NCBI RefSeq assembly: GCF_000340435.2
Contig: NZ_CP011883.2
Coordinates: 2,650,687-2,714,686, forward strand
Length of the DNA stretch: 64,000 nucleotides
Direction of reading: 5' to 3'
Source: Mycobacterium haemophilum DSM 44634
GTDB taxonomy: Bacteria; Actinomycetota; Actinomycetes; Mycobacteriales; Mycobacteriaceae
The notes beneath the pieces were generated by a model. The model was not told the origin of the DNA. It saw nothing but the letters and a program-made list of their open reading frames with translations, and made no database searches. This document shows, one piece after another, positions 25,734 to 35,096 of the stretch (the stretch's first letter is position 1; each line of letters begins with the position of its first letter). The translations under genes were made by a program, and so were the position numbers.

Positions 25734-27092
25734 ATGACACAAGAACGGCAATGGCACGGCCAAGTACACATCGCCTTCCGGAATGCCTTGGCTGTCACCG
25801 TATTAGTGCTCACCGTTGCCGCGTGCACGTCGACGGCGCCGACGAAGCCCGGCGCGACGACGCCCGCTTCGGGATCAGTAGCCCCAGGCGGAAACGGAGC
25901 GCTCGCGGGGGTGACCGTGCCGGATGCATACACCCCGTTAACCGTGCAGCCGATCAGTCGGCCGACGTTTCCTTTCCCGGGCAGCGACAGCAAGTATCAC
26001 CTGGCCTTTGACGTGCAGATCACCAACGCGACCGCAGTAGCCGCCAACCTCACCGGCGTAGACGTGGTCGATGCCTACGACCCGTCCAAGGTGCTCGCCA
26101 CGTTCTCCGGCAAGCAATTGGTGGACCCCACCTGTAACTACGGCGACTGCAACCGATTGCGACTGCTAACGCAAGAGCCCGCCGGCGACTTTTCCATCCC
26201 ACCGCAATCATCGCGAGCGCTGCTGCTGGATTTTGCGCTGGACACGTTGGCGCAGTTTCCGAAGGCCGTGATGTTGCGGCTGCATGGCATGGGCGTAACA
26301 AACCCGGGCGCGTCCGCACAACCGAGCCCGATCGATACCCTGGGCGCCCCGTTCAACATCTCGGCCGGCACACCGCGGGTAATCAGCCCGCCGCTGCGCG
26401 GCACCAACTGGGTGGCGCTCAACGGGTGCTGCGATCCGGGCTGGCCGCACCGCGACGCGATACTTCCGGTCAATATGAAGCTCAACAACAGCCAACGTTT
26501 CGCGATCGACTGGAAACGCGCCGACGACCAGGGCGAGTTCTATACCGGTGACAAAACAACGAACGAGAGCTATGTCGACTACGGGTCGCCGGTGTATGCG
26601 GTGGCTGACGGCACCGTAACCTCGACGATGGACACCATCGACGCAAACGTGCCCGGCATTTTGCCGGCATCCGATCCCGTCCTGGCCGCGAAGCTGACCG
26701 TGGAAAATATTGACGGCAACCACATCATCATGGACATCGGTGATGGCGTGTACGCCATGTACGCCCACTTCATTAAGGGTTCACTGTTAGTGAAACCGGG
26801 GGACAAGGTTAAGAAGGGGCAACAGATCGCGAGTCTGGGCAACACCGGTAATTCCAATGCGCCGCATCTGCATTTCCAGCTCATGAACGGTCCGTCGCTC
26901 GTTGAGGCCGATGCCCTCCCCTACGTGCTCGACAGCTTCGGATACCAAGGCCAGGTCGCCGCGACATCAATCTGGAACGCCGACAACTACCTCAGCGGCA
27001 CCTATTTCGGTCCAGACCGGCCGCCGACAGCGCAACCGCGTACCAACCAACTGCCCCTGCTGCTAGCGATTGTCAACTTCCCGCAGAATTAG
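25734..27092 (+). CDS. M23 (LytM-type) peptidase lipoprotein
   Basis: The 452-residue protein has an N-terminal hydrophobic segment ending in VLTVAACTST, a good lipobox, so it is likely a lipoprotein. A beta-rich domain is followed by a LytM domain with DYGSPVYAVADGTVT near residue 283 and the zinc motif HLHFQL near residue 381. The usual first-metal HxxxD appears as QRFAIDW, lacking the His, so hydrolytic activity is uncertain. The role is peptidoglycan remodelling or a structural LytM function. GGAGGAG precedes ATG 25734. Confidence 0.85.
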   Translation: MTQERQWHGQVHIAFRNALAVTVLVLTVAACTSTAPTKPGATTPASGSVAPGGNGALAGVTVPDAYTPLTVQPISRPTFPFPGSDSKYHLAFDVQITNATAVAANLTGVDVVDAYDPSKVLATFSGKQLVDPTCNYGDCNRLRLLTQEPAGDFSIPPQSSRALLLDFALDTLAQFPKAVMLRLHGMGVTNPGASAQPSPIDTLGAPFNISAGTPRVISPPLRGTNWVALNGCCDPGWPHRDAILPVNMKLNNSQRFAIDWKRADDQGEFYTGDKTTNESYVDYGSPVYAVADGTVTSTMDTIDANVPGILPASDPVLAAKLTVENIDGNHIIMDIGDGVYAMYAHFIKGSLLVKPGDKVKKGQQIASLGNTGNSNAPHLHFQLMNGPSLVEADALPYVLDSFGYQGQVAATSIWNADNYLSGTYFGPDRPPTAQPRTNQLPLLLAIVNFPQN

Positions 27093-27188
27093 CAGAGACG
27101 TCGTTAACCATCACCCACCGCCGGAGGCCGTGATCCGGGTCAAGGCAGTCGCGTCGAGTATCGACCCGGCGTCCGGCGCGAGTAGTTC

Positions 27189-28223
27189 ATGTTGTCTTAC
27201 CGCGACCACCTCTGCGATGCTGGCACCTTGAGCATCTTTACGGAGTGGCAAAGTGGCGGCACGGAATTTCGCTGGCGATCGTCAAATGCCGCCAACGATG
27301 GACAGGAAGTCACGGTGTTCACCCGGCGCTGCGGCACACCGGGGGCACCGGCACTGGTGTTGGTGCACGGCTTCCCGACGTCGAGCATCGACTATTTCGC
27401 ATTGACGCGCGAACTGCGCTCAGAGTTCGATATCTTCCTACTTGACTTTCCGGGCTACGGACTGTCCGGAAAACCACCGGCGCCCTATGTCTATTCGCTC
27501 TACGACGACGCTCGTCTACTCGTCCACGCGATCACTCAGGTATGGAAGCTAAGCGAATACCGAATGCTCACCCACGACCGTGGCAGCAGTGTCGGCATCA
27601 TCGCGCTGGGCAGGTTGGCGACCGAAGATCCGCCGGCGCTACCCGTTGATGTCATCGTGACGAATGCCAACATTTATCTTCCGCTGGCCAACCTCACAGC
27701 GTTCCAAACCGCGCTTCTCGACCCCACAACGGCGCGCGCCACGGCGGCGGCAACCACGCCGGAGGCCCTGGCCTCAGGTCTAGGAATGACCACCTTCATG
27801 CCGCGCCGCACCCTGGACGACCCCGAGATTGCCGCGTTGGCACAGTGCTTTGCCCACAACGACGGAATTCGGGTGCTGCCAGACACCATTCAATATCTGC
27901 ATGAGCGGGCTTCAGGTGAAACCGGTTGGCTTGAAACGCTTTCCAAAACCTCCGTCAACACCACTCTGGTATGGGGCTTACACGACAACGTCGCGCCGCT
28001 ACGCGTCGCCGACCATGTATGGCAGAGGTATCTGAAAGGCAAGGCCGGTCGAAGCCGCTACTGGGTGGTGCCGACCGCCGATCACTATCTGCAGTGCGAC
28101 GCCCCTGAGCAATTGGCCCAGATCGTTCGTCTGACTGCCGCAGGCGAGGACATCGGGCTGCAAACACTCGGGAACCAACCCGACGGCGCAGTATTGGTGG
28201 ATCAAAGCCCGCCATCGGACTAG
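27189..28223 (+). CDS. Alpha/beta hydrolase, haloalkane-dehalogenase-like
   Basis: The 344-residue hydrolase has the oxyanion motif VHGFPTSS near residue 60 and a nucleophile elbow THDRGSSVG near residue 134, where an aspartate rather than serine occupies the nucleophile position. A catalytic His lies in ADHYLQCD near residue 299. Asp-nucleophile hydrolases include haloalkane dehalogenases and epoxide hydrolases, so one of these activities is inferred. The stop overlaps that of a decayed minus-strand gene. Confidence 0.8.
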   Translation: MLSYRDHLCDAGTLSIFTEWQSGGTEFRWRSSNAANDGQEVTVFTRRCGTPGAPALVLVHGFPTSSIDYFALTRELRSEFDIFLLDFPGYGLSGKPPAPYVYSLYDDARLLVHAITQVWKLSEYRMLTHDRGSSVGIIALGRLATEDPPALPVDVIVTNANIYLPLANLTAFQTALLDPTTARATAAATTPEALASGLGMTTFMPRRTLDDPEIAALAQCFAHNDGIRVLPDTIQYLHERASGETGWLETLSKTSVNTTLVWGLHDNVAPLRVADHVWQRYLKGKAGRSRYWVVPTADHYLQCDAPEQLAQIVRLTAAGEDIGLQTLGNQPDGAVLVDQSPPSD

Positions 28224-28442
28224 CTCGTGCGGGGCCGCAGGATGAACTGTCCTGTGTCGAGCGCCTGCTCGACACGTTCTGCGGTGACGGCTAGGTCGAG
28301 GGTTGCGGTGTCGCGCGCGGTGCATGCCGTCCACGATCACCCGGTGGCCGCCGGCAGCGGCGCGTGCCGGCGCGGTAATCACAATCGCGTTCTGCGGTGT
28401 GCCTGCGGTAGGTACGGCGGTATGCCTCCACAGCAGATGAAG
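28220..28442 (-). pseudogene. Decayed minus-strand gene, C-terminal part
   Basis: A minus-strand frame reads AGTPQNAIVITAPARAAAGG then HRVIVDGM. A shift then gives ARDTATLDLAVTAERVEQ and LDTGQFILRPRTS, ending at TAG 28222-28220. The regular codon pattern and clean ending indicate former coding sequence with a frameshift near 28330. Position between sseB and the PLP lyase suggests the Rv2293c equivalent, by synteny only. The family is not recognised. Confidence 0.4.
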
Positions 28443-28622
28443 CTCCAAAAGTCGTCCGCGGCCCCCGGCGGCCCAGTGAGCACAATTGACTAAATACTTG
28501 GTTACTAGACGCGTCGACGTCATTGTCCAAATCATCGCTGCGATCGAGGTCGGTTTGCCACAGGCAGGGAGCCAAACGCCGGCCGGGGCAACAAGGGTTG
28601 CCGACTCGTCTAATCTGCCGGA

Positions 28623-29831
28623 GTGACTTCTAATCCGCTCGAACAGCTAACGGTGGAGCAACTGCGATGCCGCACCAGTATGAAGTGGCGCGCACATCCC
28701 GAAGACGTCTTGCCGTTGTGGGTCGCCGAAATGGATGTGCGGCTCGCGCCGACGGTGGCCGAAGCCGTCCATCGCGCCGTCGACAACGGCGATACCGGTT
28801 ATCCCTACGGAACCGCGTTCGCCGAGGCGGTCAGTGAATTCGCTTCGCAGCGTTGGCAATGGCACGACCTGGACGTCAGCCGCACGGCAGTCGTTCCCGA
28901 CGTCATGCTTGGTGTCGTTGAGATGCTACGTCTGGTCACTGATCGCGGTGACTGCGTCATCGTCAACCCGCCGGTGTATCCGCCGTTCTACGCCTTCGTG
29001 ACACATGATGGCCGTCGGGTGGTCGAAGCACCGCTCGGCCGCGACGGCCGGCTTGACTTAGCCGCGTTGCAGGACGCGTTTTCGCGTGCCCGACGTTCGG
29101 GCGGTCCCAGCGGGAAAGTCGCATACCTGTTATGTAATCCGCACAACCCGACCGGGTCGGTGCACACCGTCGCCGAATTGAGCGGGGTTGCCGACCTGGC
29201 CCGCCGGTTCGATGTTCGGGTGGTATCGGACGAGATTCATGCTCCGCTGGTCTTGTCCGGCGCGCGATTCACCCCGTATCTGAGCATCCCCGGCGCAGAA
29301 AACGCGTTGGCCCTGATGTCGGCCACCAAGGCGTGGAACCTGTGCGGGTTGAAGGCGGCCATTGCCATCGCCGGTCGGGAGGCGGCCGCCGACCTTCGCC
29401 GGATGCCCGAAGAAGTCAGCCACGGCCCCAGCCATCTGGGCGCCATCGCGCATACCGCAGCATTCCGCACCGGCGGCAGCTGGCTGGACGCGTTGTTGCA
29501 GGGTCTGGAAGCGAACCGAGCGTTGCTCGGTGATCTGGTCACCGAGCATCTACCCGCAGTGAGATATCAACGACCGCAGGGCACGTATCTGGCGTGGCTG
29601 GATTGCCGACATCTCGGTTTCGACGAGCAGGTCGCCGACGGGCTTGCGGCAGTTTCCGATCTGTCTGGACCGGCCCGCTGGTTCCTCGAGCACTCGCGCG
29701 TCGCCCTCACTTCCGGGCATGCCTTCGGAACAGGCGGAGTCGGACACGTGCGCGTGAACTTTGCGACCTCCCAAGCAGTTCTCGTCGAGGCTCTGTCGCG
29801 AATGGGTCAAGCGCTCGTCAATTTCGGGTAG
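28623..29831 (+). CDS. PatB-type PLP-dependent C-S lyase/aminotransferase (Rv2294-like)
   Basis: The 402-residue fold-type I PLP enzyme has LCNPHNPTGSVH near residue 171, SDEIHAPLV near residue 203 and the Schiff-base lysine in SATKAWNLCGLK (K236). The MalY/PatB subgroup cleaves cystathionine and related thioethers. GTG 28623 gives MTSNPLEQLTVEQL. M. tuberculosis Rv2294 lies in the same order, immediately before the CbrC-like and dehalogenase genes. It is cytosolic and part of sulfur amino-acid metabolism. Confidence 0.88.
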   Translation: MTSNPLEQLTVEQLRCRTSMKWRAHPEDVLPLWVAEMDVRLAPTVAEAVHRAVDNGDTGYPYGTAFAEAVSEFASQRWQWHDLDVSRTAVVPDVMLGVVEMLRLVTDRGDCVIVNPPVYPPFYAFVTHDGRRVVEAPLGRDGRLDLAALQDAFSRARRSGGPSGKVAYLLCNPHNPTGSVHTVAELSGVADLARRFDVRVVSDEIHAPLVLSGARFTPYLSIPGAENALALMSATKAWNLCGLKAAIAIAGREAAADLRRMPEEVSHGPSHLGAIAHTAAFRTGGSWLDALLQGLEANRALLGDLVTEHLPAVRYQRPQGTYLAWLDCRHLGFDEQVADGLAAVSDLSGPARWFLEHSRVALTSGHAFGTGGVGHVRVNFATSQAVLVEALSRMGQALVNFG

Positions 29832-29842
29832 CAGTCGCAAGG

Positions 29843-30294
29843 ATGCCCAGCGAGAACGGCTCCGGCCCCTGGAAGCTGCCAAATTTCGTTATCATCCCGA
29901 CCGGTCGGAACTGGCTCCATCGTCGCAGCGGACGTGAACTGCGTGAGCTGCGAACAACTTCGCCACTATACGTATACCGGCCCGGTGAGGTCGCCGTTGG
30001 CGGATCTGGATGACGCCGACATCTGTCCCTGGTGTATCTCGGATGGCACCGCGGCAAGTCGATTCCGCGCCGAATTCATCGACGTTAGCTGGAATGTGCC
30101 CGACGACATACCAGCGACGACGAAGTTCGAAGTGGCGCACCGAACGCCGGGGTACCTGGCCTGGCAGGATTCGCAGTGGCTGCATCACTGCGCCGACGCC
30201 GCTGCTTTCCTAGGCCTGGTTGGTTACCCGGAGCTACCTTTTCAGGTGCCTGGTCTGCGGGCGTCCACCTCGCCTACTGGGACGCCAACTGACA
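29843..30294 (+). pseudogene. CbrC/UPF0167-family gene with multiple frameshifts (Rv2295-like)
   Basis: Pieces of a CbrC-like protein appear in successive frames: LPNF, then FRYHPD, then GTGSIVAADVNCVSC with TYTGPV, ICPWCISDGTAASRF and LHHCADAAAFLGLVGY, then YLFRCLVCG, and finally GVHLAYWDAN before TGA 30292-30294. The reading needs a -1 shift near 29883, a -1 shift near 29902 (HPDPVGTGS expected), a missing internal block near 30234 and a +1 shift near 30264. The cysteine pairs suggest a former zinc protein. It is clearly not functional as read. Confidence 0.8.
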
Positions 30295-30344
30295 TCCGCC
30301 CGCAGTCGACGGTTCGCTGGAATCACCTTCTGGGACAGCCTGTT

Positions 30345-31076
30345 TCAGCTGAACGAAGTTTCTGGTACGCCGCGGCCCAAGTTACGGAAGCCGGCCCCGG
30401 GTTTCTTTATACCCATCATGTAGGGTAACGAATTCAACTCGAAACTCAGCTTCACCCCCAACCGGCCGAGAAAGCTGCGCTCGGACGGCGGTGGCGGCAC
30501 CCCGGACGTGGCGAGATCAATGTAATGTGTCGCCGTTTGACCAATGCCTTCGAAGTCGTGAATCAGCGGCTTGGCAAGCTGGCGCACCGACTCGTCGAGG
30601 CGCCGGGCCACGACGTCGGTCATCAGCACGTATTCGGGCACCGGCACCTCGTTCTTCAGCATTCGATGCACGAGGATGACGTCGACTCCGGCGAGCTCCA
30701 TGTTTCGCTTCACCTTTTGTTCGGCCACTTCGCCTTCGTGGGCAACGAATTTGAGCGACAGGTTGTCCAGCTGCGCGCAGCTAGCGCACTTGCAGGCAAT
30801 GTCCTTTTTGAGCCGCTCCCGTCGTACCAGAAACGATTGGCGCATTATCGACAGGCGATCGCACACCAGCACTTTGACGTTACCGTCCGGCGCCCAGAAG
30901 AACGCGGCGTCGCCCTCCAGCTTCGCCAGCTTCAGGCCTTTACCCGCGTCGATGACCGCCTCGAGCAGCGCCGCCACCGTCTGTTGCGCATGGGTAAGAT
31001 GCATCCGGTTCCAATGCATGTACCGCGTGTACCCGCCGATATCAGCGATAAGCAGAACCGCGTACCGTATGGCCAT
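30345..31076 (-). CDS. DUF2652 nucleotide-cyclase-like protein
   Basis: The 243-residue protein starts MAIRYAVLLIADIGGYTRYM, recalling the metal-binding strand of class III nucleotide cyclases (ADIxGYT). The DUF2652 family shares this fold but lacks a complete set of cyclase substrate residues. Two CxxC-like cysteines occur in CKCASC near residue 98. ATG 31076 is preferred over the upstream extension because it begins at the conserved strand. It is divergent from the dehalogenase gene with 60 bp between them. Confidence 0.75.
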   Translation of the reverse strand: MAIRYAVLLIADIGGYTRYMHWNRMHLTHAQQTVAALLEAVIDAGKGLKLAKLEGDAAFFWAPDGNVKVLVCDRLSIMRQSFLVRRERLKKDIACKCASCAQLDNLSLKFVAHEGEVAEQKVKRNMELAGVDVILVHRMLKNEVPVPEYVLMTDVVARRLDESVRQLAKPLIHDFEGIGQTATHYIDLATSGVPPPPSERSFLGRLGVKLSFELNSLPYMMGIKKPGAGFRNLGRGVPETSFS

Positions 31077-31136
31077 CAACTCGGCAGTGTAGCGGCCCAC
31101 CGGCCGCTACCCCAATGACATCGGGAGGAGCTGATC

Positions 31137-32036
31137 ATGGATGTCCTGAGAACCCCAGACTGCCGATTCGAGAACCTAGAGGACTACCCGTTCGCAGCAA
31201 ACTATGTCGACGTCGCAGCAAGCGACACCAAACCGCTGCGAATGCACTACCTCGACGAGGGTCCCGCCGACGGCCCACCGATCGTGCTGCTGCACGGCGA
31301 GCCCACCTGGAGCTACCTGTACCGCAAAATGATTCCGCCGCTCGCGGATGGCGGGAACCGGGTGCTCGCGCCCGACCTGATCGGCTTCGGCCGCTCCGAC
31401 AAGCCCACCCGGATCGCGGACTACAGCTACCTGCGCCACGTCGAGTGGGTGACGTCGTGGTTTGAGCACCTCAAGTTAGACGATGTCACGTTATTCGTCC
31501 AGGACTGGGGCTCGCTGATCGGTCTGCGGATCGCCGCCGAGCAGAGTGACCGGATTGCGCGGCTCGTGGTAGCAAACGGTTTCCTACCTACTGCGCAACG
31601 CCGCGTTCCACCCGCCTTCTACGTGTGGCGGGCTTTTGCCCGCTACTCCCCGGTGCTGCCCGCCGGCCGCCTCGTGGCCGTCGGCACCGTCCGCAGGGTG
31701 CGAGCCAAGGTGCGGGCCGGCTACGACGCGCCCTTCCCCGACAAGACGTATCAAGCTGGGGCCCGTGCGTTCCCCCTGTTGGTCCCGACCTCACCCGACG
31801 ACCCGGCGATTCCGGCCAATCGGTCCGCTTGGGACGCCCTGGGCCGGTGGCAGAAGCCCTGTCTGGCCATCTTCGGATATCGCGACCCGATTCTCGGACG
31901 AGCGGACGGTCCTCTGATCGCACACATCCCCGGCGCCGCGGGCCAACCTCACGCGCGGATCAATGCCAGTCACTTCATCCAGGAGGACAGCGGACCAGAA
32001 CTGGCCGAACGCATTCTGTCTTGGCAGCGGGCGTGA
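31137..32036 (+). CDS. Haloalkane dehalogenase (Rv2296-like)
   Basis: The 299-residue enzyme resembles M. tuberculosis Rv2296 along its length. It has the halide/oxyanion motif HGEPTWSYLYR near residue 54, nucleophile D123 in FVQDWGSLIG, and the catalytic His in SHFIQEDSG near residue 279. Haloalkane dehalogenases hydrolyse carbon-halogen bonds to alcohols; the natural substrate in mycobacteria is unknown. A GGGAGGAG site precedes ATG 31137. Confidence 0.92.
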   Translation: MDVLRTPDCRFENLEDYPFAANYVDVAASDTKPLRMHYLDEGPADGPPIVLLHGEPTWSYLYRKMIPPLADGGNRVLAPDLIGFGRSDKPTRIADYSYLRHVEWVTSWFEHLKLDDVTLFVQDWGSLIGLRIAAEQSDRIARLVVANGFLPTAQRRVPPAFYVWRAFARYSPVLPAGRLVAVGTVRRVRAKVRAGYDAPFPDKTYQAGARAFPLLVPTSPDDPAIPANRSAWDALGRWQKPCLAIFGYRDPILGRADGPLIAHIPGAAGQPHARINASHFIQEDSGPELAERILSWQRA

Positions 32037-32055
32037 GCTAACCTAGCCTTTCGGT

Positions 32056-32514
32056 GTGGAGTCAACCAATGCGTTGGTGTTGCGACCATGTCGAGGAGCA
32101 GCCGAGTGGCCCGCACTTGTGCGTATTTGGCGCAGCGCCGTGGAAGCGACGCATGAATTCTTATCTTCCGAGGACATCGACTACTACGAAACACGTTTGG
32201 CCGGTGAGTACCTCGGATTGGTTGAGTTGACAGTAGCCGCTGTCGACGGCACGCCAGTCGGGTTTTCCGGGGTGGCGGACCAGAAGTTGGAAATGCTGTT
32301 TATCGACCAGCAGCATCGTGGTCACGGCGTTGGATCCGCTCTGCTGCATGCCGCGATGACCAAGACTCCAGGTCTACTGGTCGACGTGAACGAACAGAAT
32401 CCGCAAGCTGTCGGGTTCTATCACCACCGGGGCTTCATCACGCTGGGACGTTCAGAGACCGATTCAGACGGCCGGCAGTTTCCGATCCTGCACCTGGGGC
32501 TCGCCCAGCCGTAG
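32056..32514 (+). CDS. GNAT-family N-acetyltransferase (YjaB-like)
   Basis: The 152-residue protein has the GNAT motif A region LEMLFIDQQHRGHGVGSALL near residue 75 with the acetyl-CoA loop QHRGHGVG, and motif B NEQNPQAVGFYHHRGF near residue 115. It follows the dehalogenase gene by 19 bp, so it is likely co-transcribed. The acceptor is unknown. The start is GTG 32056. Confidence 0.85.
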   Translation: MESTNALVLRPCRGAAEWPALVRIWRSAVEATHEFLSSEDIDYYETRLAGEYLGLVELTVAAVDGTPVGFSGVADQKLEMLFIDQQHRGHGVGSALLHAAMTKTPGLLVDVNEQNPQAVGFYHHRGFITLGRSETDSDGRQFPILHLGLAQP

Positions 32515-32758
32515 CGACGGCCGACGAATAATCATTTGGCGCAACCAACGGGACTCCGCGACGATGCATGTCGTGAAATGGCGTCCCGAAGGTGGTCCAA
32601 TCCAAGGCGCTGGCCGTCAGGGCTGCCGAGTGGCTGCGACGGCTGCCAGACCTGGTCGCGAGCTGCTCGCCGCCGACCAGTTGGCCCCCGGCTAAACCCT
32701 TGCTCCCAATCCCGCAGAACACTACGACGCGATCATGTCGATCACCGCATTGCATCTC

Positions 32759-33484
32759 TTACCCCTTGACGTATGCGACCCGAGTATCGACGTCGGCCAA
32801 AGTGTCCGCAATTACTGGAACTGCTTGCGCCCATGCGTGTTCGGTGGCCTTCCAGGCGTCGCCCGCTAGATCGTCACCTCGGCCAGTTCGTGGTCGGAAA
32901 ACTCAAGAACTAGGTCATGGTCGCGGCCAGGAAGGACATCGACCACCGCGTGCAGCGAGCCGTCCTCACCGAGCTTGGCATCATGGGCTTCTGTCCACCG
33001 GAACCGACACGGGCCAGACCGCCCGACCCAGCGCAGGTCCCCATCGACGTCGACGGAAGAAAGATGCGACATCGCGTAGTTACCGAACTCGCCCAGGATG
33101 TCGAGCGTGATCCGCATCCGCAGGTGCCCGTCGATGGCGTGGATGCGGCGCAGCAAGACGGCCGTGTGCGGATCAGCGGGTTGGGCCAGCACCACGCGGC
33201 ACTCGATGATCCCGTCGCTGGTGACCCAGCGCGAACGCCAGATCAACGATCGTTGCTCATAGGGTCCGCCCCAAACGAACCGTTGCGCCTCGGGCGCGAC
33301 GACGTATAAGCCGGCCCCGCCAAGCAACGAGTTGAACACCGCACCGCTGTGCCAGCGCAGCAGGCACATCCAGCAATAGTCACCGCGCGGACCGACGACA
33401 ACTCCGCGTTCTCCGTCGGTGTACGGCATATTGCCGAAATACTTGGGGAGGAACGCGTTCGTCCAGCGGTCGCCCTTTGTGCAT
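32759..33484 (-). pseudogene. GH15 glucoamylase/trehalase-like gene, N-terminal half, frameshifted
   Basis: ATG 33484 begins MHKGRPLDERVPPQVFRQYAV; the frame then shifts to TDGERGVVVGPRGDYCWM and continues through AVFNSLLGGAGLYVV, FVWGGPYEQRSLIWRSRWV to a stop at 32866. A second shift gives DAWKATEHAWAQAVP and DTLADVDTRVAYV before TAA at 32759. GH15-type proteins have this N-terminal beta-sandwich followed by a catalytic (alpha/alpha)6 barrel of about 400 residues, which is absent. So the catalytic domain is lost and the remainder carries two frameshifts. Confidence 0.8.
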
Positions 33485-33604
33485 CAGTCTGAATCGCTTC
33501 AGGCAGGCTGGATTACGTCGCGCACGAGGCATTCACAGACCAGTCGACGCCGCACCCATGCGAGTCTCGATTGGTCCGGTCAACCGCTGGGTACTCGATC
33601 CGTC

Positions 33605-35065
33605 ATGGATCAGTCCCAAGTACCACTGCTCGACGCGCTGGTCAACTACCACCGCAGCAACCGTTACGGCTTCACACCGCCAGGTCACCGCCAAGGCGCT
33701 GGCGTCGACGAACGCGTCCTTGCCGCGTTAGGCAAGGACGCGTTTCGCAACGACGTGCTCGCCACCGCCGGACTCGACGATCGGTTGGCCCGCGGGAAAT
33801 TTCTGGCGCGGGCAGAGGCATTGATGGCCAACGCCGTCGGCGCGGAGACGGCCTTCTTCTCCACCTGCGGTAGCTCGCTGTCGGTGCGGGCCGCGATGAT
33901 GGCTGTGGCTGGTGCGGCAGGCGGCGGACTTCTCGTCGCCCGTGACAGCCACAAGTCGATCGTCGCCGGCTTGATCTTCTCCGGAGTTCAGCCAAGGTGG
34001 ATTCCCCCTCGATGGGATAGCACGCTGCACTTCTCCCATCCCCCCTCGCCCGACCAAGTGCAGGAGGCGTGGGAGCGGCACCCTGACGCGGCCGGGGCCC
34101 TCATTGTCAGCCCCAGCCCGTATGGCACCTGTGCCGACATCTCACGCATCGCCGACGTCTGCCACCGCCGCGGCAAGCCGCTGATCGTCGATGAGGCTTG
34201 GGGGGCACACCTTCCGTTCCACGAAGACTTACCAACGTGGGCGATGGATGCCGGAGCAGATGTGTGCGTGGTCAGCGTGCATAAGGTGGGCGCAGGGTTT
34301 GAGCAGGGGTCCGTGTTTCACCAACAGGGTGACTTGGTGGACCCCCAATGGTTGTCGTCATGCGCCGATCTGCTGATGACAACCAGCCCGAATGTGATGG
34401 TCTATGCCGCCCTTGATGGTTGGCGACGCCAGATGGTTGAGCACGGTCACGAGCTGCTCAGTGCCGAACTTGAGCTGGCCAGCGAGCTACGGTCCCGCCT
34501 CGCCGAAATCGCGGACCTGCGGGTCCTGGAGGACGAGTTACTGGGCACAGAAGCGTCCTGCGACCTGGACACAACGCAGGTCTTGATGGACGTCTCCGCG
34601 ACCGGAACATCGGGATACCAAGCCGTGGATTGGCTGCGCGAAAACCGCCAACTCGACCTCGGCCTAAGCGATCACCGTCGCATTCTGGCGACGATGTCGT
34701 TCGCTGACAACAAGCACACCGCCGATCGACTCGTAGCAGCGATGACCCAATGGCGCACAGCGGCAAGGGACTTCCGGCGCCCGCAACCAATACAGTTGCC
34801 CTCGCCAACGGAATTGCAACTTGATACCGTCTGTCTGCCTCGTGACGCGTTCTTCGGACCGACCGAAATGGTGCCTGCATCAAGAGCCGCCGGACGCATC
34901 GCAGCAGAACAGATCACCCCTTATCCACCAGGCATACCCATGGTCGTCCCGGGCGAGCGGCTCAACGACGCCGTCGTCGACTACCTGCGGTCGGGCGCAG
35001 AGGCGGGCATGAACCTGCCAGATCCCGCCGATCCCACTGCGCAGCAATTCCGTGTGGTTGCTTAA
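33605..35065 (+). CDS. Orn/Lys/Arg decarboxylase family PLP enzyme
   Basis: The 486-residue fold-type I PLP enzyme has FTPPGHRQGAG near residue 20, FFSTCGSSLSVRAAMMA near residue 81, IVDEAWGAHLPFH near residue 195 and the PLP lysine K227 in VSVHKVGAGFEQG. The C-terminal decarboxylase domain follows (PYPPGIPMVVPGE near residue 440). It lacks an N-terminal receiver-like domain, like the short Gram-positive SpeA/YaaO type. It likely makes a polyamine precursor such as cadaverine, putrescine or agmatine. Start ATG 33605 is used, as the upstream part is antisense to the GH15 remnant. Confidence 0.88.
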   Translation: MDQSQVPLLDALVNYHRSNRYGFTPPGHRQGAGVDERVLAALGKDAFRNDVLATAGLDDRLARGKFLARAEALMANAVGAETAFFSTCGSSLSVRAAMMAVAGAAGGGLLVARDSHKSIVAGLIFSGVQPRWIPPRWDSTLHFSHPPSPDQVQEAWERHPDAAGALIVSPSPYGTCADISRIADVCHRRGKPLIVDEAWGAHLPFHEDLPTWAMDAGADVCVVSVHKVGAGFEQGSVFHQQGDLVDPQWLSSCADLLMTTSPNVMVYAALDGWRRQMVEHGHELLSAELELASELRSRLAEIADLRVLEDELLGTEASCDLDTTQVLMDVSATGTSGYQAVDWLRENRQLDLGLSDHRRILATMSFADNKHTADRLVAAMTQWRTAARDFRRPQPIQLPSPTELQLDTVCLPRDAFFGPTEMVPASRAAGRIAAEQITPYPPGIPMVVPGERLNDAVVDYLRSGAEAGMNLPDPADPTAQQFRVVA

Positions 35066-35096
35066 CCGGAACCATAAAGTGCCGCGTACGAAGGGT

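Noticed and set aside
27093..27188. Fragment of a quinone-oxidoreductase-like gene (VIRVKAVASSIDPAS)
   Set aside because: Only about 20 residues and a weak resemblance; not enough to call a remnant.
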